From: Ascarosepion bandense
Lineage: Eukaryota > Mollusca > Cephalopoda > Sepiida > Sepiidae
Assembly (NCBI GenBank): GCA_037127315.1
Contig: JBBBDQ010000191.1
Location: 14,614,001 to 14,678,000, forward strand
Length of the DNA stretch: 64,000 nucleotides
Reading direction: 5' to 3'
A program made the position numbers and the translations under genes. Below are positions 43,903 through 54,399 of the stretch, piece by piece. The notes beneath the pieces are model-generated. The model did no database searches. It had not been told where the DNA came from and saw only the letters and a program-made list of their open reading frames with translations. Each line of letters starts with the position of its first letter. The stretch's first letter is position 1.

Positions 43903-44135
43903 CACTTTTTTAGAAATATATATATATTTCTATAAAAGTGTATTTTATACTTTCATAGTGTTTTGACTCCAGTTTGGGGGTTAACTATTTGCCCATAGCT
44001 GGGACCCGAACAGGTGCTATCCCTCCGGGTCAGGGTGGACCTGAGAATAACAGCAATTAAGAGGTGGTTCATGCTCTTCACAACCTCTCAATCAGAGTCC
44101 TTGCTGCCGGATGCAGTTTAGCGTCATGCCCAGAA
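42715..44135 (+). mobile_element. unnamed repeat family, copy 2, with expanded core
   Basis: The ends match copy 1 at 40065-40530 (TTTAACGGCATGTGGGTTAT at the start, TTGCTGCCGGATGCAGTTTA at the end). Where copy 1 has about 60 bases of TTTCTATAAAAG-type sequence, this copy has a 0.9-kb AT minisatellite. The repeat lies inside a Penelope-like fragment. Confidence 0.72.
43009..43920. repeat. AT minisatellite, about 23 ACACTTTTATAGAAATATAT units
   Basis: ACACTTTTATAG recurs about 23 times, separated by variable TATATGTATATA runs; spacing is mostly 25-50 bases. The tyrosine/isoleucine-rich open frames on both strands are artefacts. Confidence 0.97.
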
Positions 44136-44190
44136 CCAACCGTGTATTCGTAAGATGCGCGTAAGATTTGCAAAGCAACTTTCAATTGTT

Positions 44191-44760
44191 ATCTTCTTCT
44201 TCCTTATATGGCGTGTCCTTACACGACGTAGACCTGAACTTACCCCTATCCTTTGTTGCTCTTAACACTCTTCCTCTTGGTATCTCTCCGAAACCCTGCT
44301 CCACCATTCAGTTGCTCAAGCCCATCAAGTATGTCTCGCGTATGTCTCTCCCCTGTCTCTCTTTCGCTCTATCCGTGCTGTGAGTATTAGATTCTTCCAG
44401 CCCTCCTTCCTCATTATGTGTCCCAGAAACTTCATCCTCAACATCATTCTGTAGAACCACATTCCAGGATTCGCTGCTGTATAGGAGGACAGCTATCACA
44501 TAAGAGTCTAATAATATTTTCTTTGTTTCCAACAAAATCTCCCTGTCTCTCAATACGTTGCCTAGCTTTCGAAATGCGCCCTTGGCCATGTCAATCCGCC
44601 TTCGGATCTTAGACTCACATCTTCCATCTTCTATCAGAAAACTTCCCAGTTATTTAAATTTCTGCATCAGCTTGATTATAGTATCCCCGACCTGTAGTTA
44701 ACATTTTTGGCTTCTCTTTTTTGCTGATGACCATGCATTCAGTTTTCGTGTAGTTTATGT
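44191..44760 (-). pseudogene. RTE-like LINE C-terminal fragment
   Basis: Minus-strand reading gives MAKGAFRKLGNVLRDREILL near 44589 and LLDSYVIAVLLYSSESWNV near 44520, then the 3' part towards 44200. 5'-truncated, with frame changes. Confidence 0.82.
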
Positions 44761-44917
44761 TTAGCCGTTTCTTCCGTTAGTTTAACGGCAATCTAGTCTT
44801 GTTTTTTCTATGTTGAGTCCGATACGAAGGATCCTCTATCTACCCATCATATTAGTTCTGTAATTTACAAATTCAGATGTCAGTATGATGCTGGTTATGT
44901 AGTTTGTTTATTTTTGC

Positions 44918-45018
44918 TACCCACGTCTATTGAATGGGTGAAGAGGCTCATCCCTTGTTCCTGTTTAGGATGTGGTTTCCGGCTTTCTTTTCCAATCTTT
45001 TACTCTTATTTTTTTTTC
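44918..45018 (+). mobile_element. internally deleted LINE derivative, partial
   Basis: From CCCACGTCTATTGAATGGGT to CTTTTACTCTTATTTTTTTT. It is a 5'- and 3'-truncated unit directly before a fuller copy, so the two form a partial tandem. Confidence 0.7.
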
Positions 45019-45212
45019 AGTTAGAGTAGATAGACTAAACTATCGCCCGGTTCACACTCCATCCACGTCTATTGAACGGGTGAAGAGGCTCATCCCTTGT
45101 TTCCTGTTTAGGATGTGGTTTCCGGCTTTCTTTTCCAATCTTTTACTCTTACGTAGTCCCCTGCACATCAGTGGCGTTACCGCCTTGCTCGGGGTGATAT
45201 GATTAAAAAGAG
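45019..45212 (+). mobile_element. internally deleted LINE derivative
   Basis: Starts TTAGAGTAGATAGACTAAAC and ends CTTGCTCGGGGTGATATGAT with AAAAAG. Same composition as the copy at 10101: LINE 5' leader fused to LINE 3' end. Confidence 0.78.
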
Positions 45213-46338
45213 AAAATCTATTTGTGTTCGGTGGCTTCAATACCCGTCATGCTAAATGACCGGAAAACTATGTCACTAATCTTGCCGGCATTAAAACATT
45301 CTCAATCAGTCAGTCTCTCATGCAAGTGGTTGATTTCCCCACGCATTTTCCTAATAATCATAATGGACACGCATTTCTTCTAAAAATTCTAAATATTTCC
45401 TTACTTATATCCCAGATTATTGCCATATTATGCAGCTCTGCCTTCTTGGCAACTCTGGTCATGTTGTGGTGTCAGTAAATGTCTCTTTCTACTTCCCTTT
45501 CATTCAGGAACCTCCTACCAGCAAAATATCTTACTGCTATCAACGATCGGACTAGGACTCGTTCTGTGATTTCCTTTGCAATGTCCCTTAGAACAAAGTT
45601 CTTAGTTTCCCTGTTTAAGACTGCCTTTGGGGTCTCCTCCTGAGTGAAATCCGGCATTGGTGCTTTCATCCCAGCTAGAAAATTTCAACGTTCATGTCTT
45701 TGGTTCTCTTCTGCTTGCTCGGCTTCCATCGCCGACAGGAATAACTTTTTCCAGCTTTACCAGAGTAACACGTCTGATCACAGTAGGCACCTAATTGTCT
45801 TTGCTCGTAATAGATGTAAGCGTGTCCTAAATGATGCTAAGCTGTTGTTTGCTGATAGAATGAAGCAGCGTATAGCATTTTGCTAGTTTGGTTCCAAATA
45901 TTGCTGGCAGCTCGGTGAGAGTGTGCTGAACATAAAAAAAACTCTTGATCCCTCCTCTATTCAATCAATTCGAGGTTTCTCACACGCGCAGCAGATAGGG
46001 TCGAGTGCTTTGCTCACCAATTCACATCCAACTTCCCACTTAATTCGTCTGGAATACCCACACCCAAATTTTAACCTAGAACTAAGTAATATATATATAA
46101 CTCCATCTCTGGTCTCTGGCATAATTTCTAAGCTTGACTACCACGAGGCAAGGCAGGTGATGGAAATGTGTTTCCTAGAGCTGGATCCAGTCCTCTCCAA
46201 ATACTATAACTATTGCTTCATTTTTTCCTGCTTTTCAGATTGTTTGAAGTTCTCCTTTGTAGTTCCTGTTTTTAAGAAGTCTTGGAAGTCCTCCTTTGTT
46301 CCCTCTAATTATCGTCCTGTTAGCTTCTTACCTCTTTT

Positions 46339-46602
46339 TTGGGCAAGGTAATCGAGGCTATTATCTATGTTGAGTTAGTTAGGCATCTCATATCTCACAA
46401 CCTTCTCTCTGACAAACAATATGGCTTCCGTTTCGCCAGGTCTCTCGCTGGTGTTCTAACGACCTTCACCGAGTATACATACCAGGTTCTTGATAAGAAC
46501 AGCGAATCTCGAGCTGTTGCTCTTGATATCTCAAAAGCTTTTGACAGGGTTTGGCATGTTGGCCTTTTGTACAAGCTCTGGAGCACCGGTATTTCTGAAT
46601 GA
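46339..46602 (+). pseudogene. RT palm piece of the old jockey-like LINE
   Basis: An 87-residue open piece, GKVIEAIIYVELVRHLISHN through VALDISKAFDRVWHVGLLYK, contains the first catalytic aspartate block of the RT. The other catalytic block, YADD, is in a different frame near 46780. Confidence 0.82.
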
Positions 46603-47110
46603 TTGTTTGATTAAAACTAATCTTTTCTATAAAATTGTGAAATGAAGGTTGTTTTAATGGACAAGCTCCCAGATTCTTTCATACTAAGGCAGGCGTCTCT
46701 CAAGGCTCTCTCCTAGGTCCTACGCCTTTTCTGATCTTCAGCAATGATCTTCCTGATGTAACCAGTTCACAAGTAGGCATCTATGCAGATGACACTACCA
46801 TTTACGCCCATCTCAATAAGAAATCAGCCCAAGCTGACAAAGTAAACCTATCCGCTGCACTTCAAAAGGACCCCCCTCCAATCTGTTACTGAATGAGGTA
46901 GGAAATGGCTCGTAAATTTTAATGCATCTAAGATGAAGCTGCTCTGCCTACAATCAGAATGGATAACGCTAGTCTCCTAGAGAGCAATGCTTTGCGCCTC
47001 CTTGGGCCCACTCTCTCAAATGATCTCAAATGAAATGACTACATTGAATCCATAGCTGAATTTACTGCTAGGAACGTTGGTTCTCTGTGTCGAGCCAGGA
47101 AGTTTTTTCT

Positions 47111-47316
47111 CGTCAGAATTCATTTTGCGAATTTATAAATCTAACATTCGTCCGTGCATTGAATACTGTTGCCATATCTGGTAGGGTGCTCGTGCTATTC
47201 ATCTTGAGGTTCTCGTCTGAATCCATCTTGCACATTTATAAATCTACCATTCGTCCGTGCATTGTATACTGTTGCCATATCTGGTCGGGTGTTCGTGCTA
47301 TTCATCTTTGGGTTCT
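47111..47316 (+). repeat. 103-bp tandem duplication inside the LINE
   Basis: Units at 47111-47213 and 47214-47316 both read CGTC(A/T)GAAT...CATTCGTCCGTGCATTG...CCATATCTGGT...GGTTCT. They duplicate the block encoding IYKSTIRPC and the following residues. They differ at about a dozen sites, so the duplication is not recent. Confidence 0.88.
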
Positions 47317-47699
47317 CGACAAAATCCAAAGGAGGAAGTGCAATATAATCGATTTGACTTAGTAGCTCACCTTCAGTCAATTTCTCACCGACGTGATGTG
47401 GCTTCCCTCTGTCTTTTCTATAAGCATTTTCGTGGAAACTGCTCTGATTAGTTTTTTTCCTCGCTAACAAGACTATATTCATTTACCCGTGCTACTAGAT
47501 CGGCATTAAGATCCCAACGTTTTACCATCGAACTACTTAAATGTAACCATATCTACTTTACTTCACTTCCTGTTTGTGGAGCTCACTTCTATTTGCATGC
47601 TATCCTGATAGCTACAATCTCCAAAAGTTTAAATGCAACGGCAATTGCCAGCTTTTATCTACTTGATTCCTATCCATCTCTTACATTTTCTTTGACATC

Positions 47700-48130
47700 A
47701 CTTGTATTTTTGTGACAATAAACATTCACACTGACCAAAGCCAAAGCGTCCAAGGTGTTTCGCTTGTCGGGCTGCTGTGCTGTGATGAATGCGTGCGTAA
47801 ACCAACCCCAGAGAGTTCGTCGTCTCGTCAGCTGCGTCATCGCAAGTTTGGTCAAAGAAAGGAATATTCTTCGACCTGTCATTTTATGCTGAGTGAAAAT
47901 GAGACCGACGGCGATGATTGGTGCGTCAGCAATGGCTTTTTTGTCCATAAAAAGGGTCTGAGACAATGGCTGGTAGTTTTTGTTGTGACTCTGGTGACGT
48001 GCGCAACTGAGAGAGAGCATTGAGTTAAGACTCTGTTTATATTTATCTGGAAGCTTCAAACCCATGAGTGAAGCGTGCAGTGGAACCGAAACCAAACAGA
48101 AATTTACTCTTTAACTACAATTTTTTTATT
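47700..48130. other. unassigned 430-bp segment inside a LINE 3' region
   Basis: Less AT-rich than its surroundings, open on both strands (47712-48023 plus, 47670-48095 minus). No domain recognised and no terminal repeats found. The LINE 3' terminus reappears after it, so it is probably an insertion of unknown type. Confidence 0.4.
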
Positions 48131-48405
48131 CTCTCACTGTAACCGCCTGTGCACCGGTGGCATTTCTGCCTTGCTCTAAGTTGGATGATTATTAATTAAA
48201 GTTAGAACGTATTGCAATTTGAAAGCACGGATTAGGTAACAGCCATTATTTGTAAGAGAAAGGTGAGCAATCAAAATAGGTGCATTAATGTATCAGGTTC
48301 AGCGATAGCTGAACATTTCAGTAGAAACCCGCAATGCGCTGAGTAAGATTTATAACGATTACCACTTTTGGAATTAGTGTCCTACCAACCATCTCTCTGT
48401 AATAT

Positions 48406-48630
48406 GCGTCGTGGTGCAATGGATATCAGCTCGGAATGAGAAATCGGTACTTCGATTTCGAATTCCACTTGAATTCGTTGCAATCACTTACGCGTAAATA
48501 ACCTTGGAAAAAGTATGAATCCATCTATTCTCCATCAAGTAATAGCATAACAGATTAGTTTCTATAGCCTTGATTGGCAACCAGTCTACCGCAAAAAAGT
48601 AATGACAACCTACTGCGGAAAAATATTCTG
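48406..48630 (+). mobile_element. main tRNA-related SINE, 3'-truncated
   Basis: GCGTCGTGGTGCAATGGATA to TACTGCGGAAAAATATTCTG; the tail with the GAGACATGA motif is missing. Confidence 0.85.
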
Positions 48631-48783
48631 GGCGCTCTCTTTTAACATGCACTGAGCCAGTATGGAAGAGTAGGCTCATAAATTTACACCAGAATAACTA
48701 TCTCGCGATGATGTGTAGTCTGCACCATTGTGGAGTAAGCGAATGCTTATTATTAACCATCTCTCTATAAACAGCAAGAGTAA

Positions 48784-49062
48784 CTCGACGTGGTGTAATG
48801 GTTAACAAACTTTTCTCGCTAGAACCTATTACAACTGAGTAATGAGTTCGATCCTCCTTCGGTACCGCCTACTTTCAACCGTGTGTCACATTTAAGCGGC
48901 GCTTAGAAAATCAACTCTATAAAGAGAAGTGATTTGGTGGATTCCTTATTTTGTTACTCTCCTTAATAGTTTTTTTTTATCATTTTCTTTAGCACTCGGT
49001 AACCTCGAGTGTCTTAGTGGGTTTATTTTCGGCCCTAATTGGGGTGAAATGATTTAGAAATA
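48784..49062 (+). mobile_element. second-family tRNA SINE with LINE-type tail
   Basis: The head is CGACGTGGTGTAATGGTTAA (A-box-like) and GAGTTCGATCCTCC (B-box-like); the body is TTTAAGCGGCGCTTAGAAAA. The tail at 49020-49060, TTTATTTTCGGCCCTAATTG followed by GGGTGAAATGATTTAGAAA, resembles the 3' terminus of the jockey-like LINE. Confidence 0.7.
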
Positions 49063-49115
49063 TATAATGTTGAAAAATTTACGTATGTTTGTTTTTTCTT
49101 TCAAACGATTTGAGT

Positions 49116-49116
49116 G

Positions 49117-49156
<40 letters not shown>
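49116..49156. repeat. (CA)n(TA)n microsatellite
   Basis: Seen directly; another TA run lies at 49313-49339. Confidence 0.95.
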
Positions 49157-49339
49157 TAGCTACGCCACTGCCGTAAATTGGTAATACAAAAATATAACGT
49201 TAAAAAAACTAAACAGTTTTACCGGTCCTCTCTGGTTAGAGCAAGCGTTGAGGGCAAAAAAATGTGCACAGCGACTAAAAATATACAAACCGATATTAAT
49301 GCACTACGCATTATATATATATATATATATATATATATA

Positions 49340-49666
49340 ATGATTTGTACCCACAGAAAACACTAATATTCCTTAAATAAAGTAGATGTCATAATTATCC
49401 CAAACCCGAGGAACCTTTCGACCAAAGCTTATCAGGGGCTTCGTTGGCTTAATTATAAAGGGTCAAAGAAGGACAAGACCAAAGGATTACTTGCAATAAT
49501 GGGAGAAGTAAGTAATCTTTTGGGTTTTGTCCTTTTTTGGACCCTTTATAATTAAGCCAACGAAGCCCCTGATAAGCTTTGGTCGAAAGGTTCCTCGGGT
49601 TTAGGATAATTATGACATCTACTTTATTTAAGAATATTAGTGTTTTCTGTGGGTACAAATCATTAT
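49340..49666. repeat. foldback element with decayed hammerhead cores
   Basis: Arms of about 150 bp: ATGATTTGTACCCACAGAAA at the left, TTTCTGTGGGTACAAATCAT at the right. Near the centre of each arm the sequence AAGCCC, CTGATAA, GCTTTGGTC, GAAAG, GTTC, CTC, GGGTTT allows hammerhead stems I and III and a CTC cleavage triplet. The core G is changed (CTGATAA) and stem II is nearly lost. Confidence 0.6.
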
Positions 49667-50240
49667 CACCATAGTGATAATATAACGGGACCATTTAACA
49701 GAGCAATTTAAAAAGGATCAACTTGGCCTAAGTCTAGGACTAATTAGCAATAGCACTCTCAGATCTAATAAGGTAAAACTGACAACTATTTCAGAGGCTG
49801 ATTAACGTCAATAGTCAATTATACAACGAACCAAAAGTGCCAACCTGGACGGACCGTCTTATTCCTCCCCACTCTTAGCTACGTCACTGATTTACGGTAA
49901 GATATATTTTTGTTGCACCTCTTTTTTTTTTATAAATTGCTGCTTAATACAATTTGTTTTATTGTTCTAATATAATTTTGTACCCCTGCTAAAATATTAA
50001 AATTTAAATTTTAGTATTCAGGCTCCCGATATATCGAAATGCAAAACCTCATTCAACTTATGTCTGATGTTTTTGTTTTTGTCACTGTTTTTTAACTATC
50101 CGAAATTGATAAAATAAAAACATTTCATAAAAAGAATTTTTTTAAAAAAATGAAACTTATCACACAGGATTTTGTTATTCAATTATCCATTAGTCTGATA
50201 TATAGTCTTTTTATGTTATATTCTCCTATATATATCTATA
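49667..50240. other. unassigned AT-rich spacer
   Basis: No recognised gene or family. Confidence 0.5.
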
Positions 50241-50244
50241 TCAG

Positions 50245-50460
50245 AAAAATTAAGGCAGACAAGTTATTTCATGGTGAATCGGAAGTATGGCCTATTTCAG
50301 GCGAACCATCATCAGCTTCCGTCTTTATTTTACAAAGGATTTTACACGAAAAATGTAAAATGTGCAAAATCGTGCAAAATTCTTTGTAAAATAAAGACGG
50401 AAGCTGATGATGGTTCGCCTGAATTTCGCTTGAAATAACGTGTCTGCCTTATTTTTTCTT
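50245..50460. repeat. foldback element
   Basis: The arms share AAAATAAAGACGGAAGCTGA and GATGGTTCGCCTGAA with their reverse complements TCAGCTTCCGTCTTTATTTT and TTCAGGCGAACCATC. The sequence CTGATGA with GAAAT is present, but the intervening bases do not form a stem II and the site reads GTG, so I do not call a ribozyme. Confidence 0.8.
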
Positions 50461-50514
50461 AAATTTGCTTTATATATATTTAGATGCATATATATTTAGA
50501 GCTCTCTTAAAGAG

Positions 50515-50665
50515 TTATACTACCACTGTATGTACAGGATACTGTATTTACTAGCCTTCCCACGCAAGGCCGGATGTGACACATGGTCATTTTATAGTAT
50601 GTACAGGATACTCCTTTGGATTCTTCTATACCCAAACTGCATGCTGATATATATTTAGAGAGAGT
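50515..50665 (-). repeat. dispersed repeat shared with 18976-19047
   Basis: TATGTACAGGATACT occurs twice (near 50529 and 50599) and GGATACTCCTTTGGATTCTT matches the reverse complement of 18976-19047. Family unknown. Confidence 0.6.
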
Positions 50666-51024
50666 GAGTGAAATTTTACGGGTATTTGTTATAAAAACAT
50701 GATCACCTATCAGCCTGCATGAACCAGGTATAGTGTCTGTCGGCTTCAATGTTACGCCCGATCCATTTGAAGCGATGTCTTCATTTCTCAGCTGCACCTC
50801 CGAGTGACGGTGGTCAGCTGATGAGAAGGGGAGAGGAACGGTCTGGGGTGAGCGCCATACCTGTCAAGTCCAGTGATCCAACCAGTAACCCAGCACGTAA
50901 CAGCGCTAATGAAATGTCATAGCGTTGTTAATTGAGCAGTTTCCGTGCCAACAAAGGCGACGCCTTCGTCCTCATCAACAACGTCGACACCATTGCGGAA
51001 AGAAACGCTGTCGTCAACACTAAG
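50666..51024. other. unassigned spacer, less AT-rich
   Basis: 50760-51000 is relatively GC-rich for the window and has no long open frame. No family recognised. Confidence 0.4.
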
Positions 51025-51029
51025 AAAGT

Positions 51030-51500
51030 AGTTTCTTTTTCTTGATTCTGATGTTGTTCTTTTTTTCTTTCTTTTTTTTTACCTCCCTGCTTCGTTTTCA
51101 ATCCCCTCCATTTTTCCCTATTTTCATTTTTTTCTTCTTTTTCTTCTTCCCTTCTACTTATTTTAATTATTTTTTCTGTTCTTCTTTTTATTATTTATTT
51201 TCATGCTTTTCTTCTTCTTTTGCTTATTTTCATTTTTTTTACTTATTTTCATTTTTTGACCTCTTCTTTTTCTGTTTATTTTCACCCTTTTTTCTTCCCA
51301 ATTTTTGACTTATTTTCATTTTCTTGTTATTGTGTCTTTTACTTCTTCTTCGCCATTGTTTTTCATTTATCTTCATTCTTTTCTTCTTCATCTGCTTTTA
51401 CTTGCCTTCTTTTGAGTGTGTTTTCTTTTTTCCAATCTTTAGGAAAAATTTTATTCGTATTTTGTCTTTCCTTTCCTTTCATCCTATCATTGAATGCCAC
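51030..51500. repeat. polypyrimidine tract
   Basis: T- and C-rich over about 470 bp with repeated TTATTTTCATTTT and CTTCTTTT words. The phenylalanine/serine-rich frames are compositional. Confidence 0.85.
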
Positions 51501-51591
51501 TAATATTGACCCCCTGCATATCTAGTCCCCCTCATCACACTGATCTGAATCCGAATTTCATCCATTGCTGTAGTCGCTACGCATTAGAGGG

Positions 51592-52428
51592 TGCGATGGG
51601 TAAATTGTCGTTTAAATTACGCAAACATGAACCGAACACTCATTTTAACGGATATATTTACCAAAATCACACAAAAATATCTTAAAATACTAAAAGGTAG
51701 ATTTATTCAATAAAATCGTCATTGGCTTCAACCATGGCTTCCAGATTGCTTTGGAATCTACTGCATCTCTTATGGATGGTCTCCTTGTTTAAGCTGGTGA
51801 ATGCTGCCAGAATCCTTGCCTTCAGTTCATTTTTAGTGTCACAAGGAGTTTTGTTGGGCTTTCACTCAACTGCGCTTCACACATAATAATCAAGGAGATT
51901 ACAGTCTTAGGTGTTAGGTGGTCAGATGTAAGAGGTGATGTGATTGCAGAAATTATCTGGCAGCCATGTCTGGGTTCTCCTGCATGTGTGGCATAGGGCA
52001 AAATCCTGCCTCTAGAAATAGGATGTTCCAGCGGAAACTCTTTGATCCAGAGCAGCACTACCTCATCAAGGCACTTGATGTAGTCCTCCGTGTTGAGCCT
52101 GAAACCCTGTAAGATGATGAATGAATGCATAAATTCGTGATCACTCTAAAAACCATGACGTTCATTGGATATATCATACAACTCTTTCCGAATGCTTTGA
52201 AATACTCTCACTTTTTTGACGCTCCAACACTCTGAAATGTTCGTATTGAAGCTTCCGCGCGAATGCCAAGCCGTACAGCATACAGTTTTCAAATTTCTGG
52301 CGGATTTGTCATGATGCTTTTTTTCTTCTCACAGACGGTGCTCAATTAATCCTAGTATACTGTGCAGTCGATAGAATAAAAAACGTTTTGCCCGAAAAAT
52401 CTAAAGTGGTAACAATTTACCCATCGCA
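51592..52428 (-). mobile_element. mariner-family (maT/Mos-like) transposon remnant
   Basis: The ends TGCGATGGGTAAATTGT and ACAATTTACCCATCGCA are perfect 17-bp inverted repeats. The minus strand carries GFRLNTEDYIKCLDEVVL and WIKEFPLEHPISRG near 52100. Pieces resembling the FQQD.AP.H and SPDLNPLDY region follow in other frames, down to a C-terminal tail near 51760. Length (837 bp) and scattered stops indicate a decayed, partly deleted element. Confidence 0.82.
51822..52130 (-). pseudogene. mariner transposase catalytic-region fragment
   Basis: The 102-residue frame starts MHSFIILQGFRLNTEDYIKC and runs through the region where the second and third acidic residues should lie. The catalytic motifs are garbled by frameshifts: PYATHAGEPRHGCQ stands where PQDGAPAHT-like sequence is expected. 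Confidence 0.7.
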
Positions 52429-53040
52429 ATTTGTATAATGTCGTTTTTTCTTCACTTCTTTCCGTATTTCGTTCATATTCTAATTTAATTTCTTCTTCGT
52501 ATTTATTTTCTCTTTATTAGAGAATAAGAGACTAATGGAATATATTTATGGGAAATATTGGGAAACAAACAAAAAAGAATGCAATAGAAAAGAACAAAGG
52601 AAAGAATGAAAAAGACTAAGAGAGAAAAAAAAAGGAAAACAATTGAAGTATGTAATAAAGATGAACGAAAAAATAATGAATGAATGAAGCAGGTGAATGA
52701 GTAAAGAAAGAGAACAGGAGTGATGTAAAAAGTTACTCGATGGCTGTAATGAAAAAAAATTTAAAAATAAATAAAAGAACCATAAATCAATAATGGCTGA
52801 ATGAGAGAATGAAGAACTAATTTGTACAGCAGAGAAAGATCCTCGTCGAAGATCAACTATTAACTTTAAGAAGCAGAAAAATAATAGAATCAGTACAGTG
52901 TAATAAATTGATAACGAAAATTTTTGCATTATTTTGAGAAAAGTCGATAAAAATCAACGTGTGTGGAGGGTGTAAATGGGTTTTTCATGCCTGTTCGTTT
53001 AAAATCGTTTGGATTTATTATTTGTTTTATTTACTACTCA
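52429..53040. repeat. polypurine tract and spacer
   Basis: 52540-52930 is A/G-rich (mirror composition of 51030-51500). Minus-strand open frames there are compositional. Confidence 0.7.
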
Positions 53041-53734
53041 TCTCTATAGACACACACACACACACACACACATGTATATGTGTTATACATAATGAATAAA
53101 TTTGCATCTAATCACGTTTCATACGGAAATAAAAAAAATAGATTAAAACATACGCTTGAATTCTAAGATGGCGCCTGACTACAGAGTGTGGTTCCATAAC
53201 AATTCATTTCGTAAACTCTTCATTTTTTTTTTAAATAAAAAGCGCACTTATTTCTGCATATTTTCCAACTGACAAGACGGTTGTAGAATTATTAAATACA
53301 TCATTTCGGTTGGATACAACGGTAAGATTTTCTTCACCTTCAATCGGGGGCGACCATTTTGTACTCATGACATTCGAGCCGTTCTTGATTATGAAATCTA
53401 TTCATGTCGATAACGGCTTTTCACGACGTCCAAACACCGGTGCAAATGGATGAGACCTAAGACAGAGATATTTAAACTTGTCAATGGAAACACATTAATA
53501 ATGACAACTACATTACGTATATATGTATTCTATGTATGTGTGAGTGTCTACAGATTACAAATATATAACCACTTATCCATCCATTTATCCGTCTTTATAT
53601 TCAGAGAATGTAATTAGACAAATGCACATTGCTAGGGATAATACACGACTGGCCACATCCTGATGAAACATGGCATATCTGTGACAAGGAGAGAAAGAGA
53701 AAACATCAACATAAAAGTATTACAAACACGTATA

Positions 53735-53735
<1 letters not shown>
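53041..53735. other. unassigned spacer
   Basis: A (CA)n run at 53051-53071. No gene or family recognised. Confidence 0.5.
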
Positions 53736-53767
<32 letters not shown>

Positions 53768-53811
53768 CGCGCGCGAAACTAGAGAGAAAAACGTCTACAC
53801 CAAAGTATGAG

Positions 53812-53844
<33 letters not shown>

Positions 53845-54030
53845 TACACAGACTATTCACATGGTCTTAATTGTGTATATACGAATTCTCTCTTTCACTT
53901 ATATATGTGTGTGTGTGTGAATAGTCTATGTGTGTGTGTGTGTGTGTATATATATTTCATACTTTGGTGTAGACGTTTTTCTCTCTAGTTTCGCCCGCGC
54001 GCGCGCACACACACACATATATATGTATAA
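53736..54030. repeat. large inverted repeat built on TG/GC simple repeats
   Basis: GCGCGAAACTAGAGAGAAAA plus CGTCTACACCAAAGTATGA (about 53767-53812) is the reverse complement of the segment around 53957-54002. Inner words GACTATTCACA and TGTGAATAGTC also pair. Another diverged arm-like piece lies at 54189-54228. Confidence 0.85.
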
Positions 54031-54083
54031 GGAAAATTGTACAACAAAGTGGAAACTGTTTGCTTGTGACGTGTGTGTGTGTG

Positions 54084-54117
<34 letters not shown>

Positions 54118-54365
54118 TGTGCGTGAAAGAGAGAATTCGAATCTACACAAACACATGAAAAAATATATGTATGTAATTTATTTTCACATATTTCGGTGTT
54201 GATGTTTTTCGCTCTTTCGTGTGTGTGCGAGTTATATATATATATATACGACGTTTAGAACGGCTCATGATTAAACATAATAGACATTCATTGTCTCTTA
54301 TATTTAATAGCATATGTCTAGAAAATTACTTGCTGCCTCGATATACTAAATATATATATAAATAT

Positions 54366-54385
54366 ATAGTTTCGATCCCGGCCAG
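54366..54385 (+). promoter_or_regulatory. tRNA-like B box upstream of a hammerhead
   Basis: AGTTTCGATCCCGGCC matches a Pol III B box (GGTTCGANTCC) apart from its first base. The A-box side is replaced by AT sequence. It lies 20 bases before the hammerhead, the same order as at 137-265. Confidence 0.45.
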
Positions 54386-54399
54386 AAGCAAGTGGATAT

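Larger units (their letters stand above)
42425..44190 (+). pseudogene. Penelope-like element fragment, interrupted
   Basis: Plus strand CTGKPTFTGWISS near 42440 and LVHQALIICSDSKLDSEIEF near 42505 match the region between RT and endonuclease of Penelope-like elements. FIKNVLRENDYPLDVVEF and RQLHKPKLIG extend the match. After a repeat inserted at about 42715 the reading resumes as CIRKMRVRFAKQLS near 44145. It is a second, distinct Penelope-like remnant. Confidence 0.7.
45215..48195 (+). pseudogene. old jockey-like LINE copy, endonuclease to 3' end
   Basis: Begins in the endonuclease (LFVFGGFNTRHAK near 45220; SLMQVVDFPTHFPNN near 45315). It continues through GIGAFIPARKFQ and RNRCKRVLNDAKLLFADRM near 45810, DKQYGFRFARSLAGVL near 46410, ALDISKAFDRVWHVGLLYK near 46520, AGVSQGSLLG near 46690, IYADDTTIYA near 46780 and HLQSISHRRDVASLCLFYKH near 47370. 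Stops and frameshifts are frequent. Its apparent 3' end (GTGGCATTTCTGCCTTGCTC) is at 48150-48195, beyond an unassigned 430-bp stretch. Confidence 0.82.

Noticed and set aside
50245..50460. Hammerhead ribozyme in this foldback
   Set aside because: CTGATGA and GAAAT occur, but the bases between them cannot form stem II and the expected cleavage position is G.
51042..51525. Secreted or membrane proteins rich in Phe and Ser
   Set aside because: Compositional frames from a polypyrimidine tract.
52546..52929. 127-residue minus-strand membrane protein
   Set aside because: Translation of the complementary strand of a polypurine tract; hydrophobicity follows from T-rich codons.
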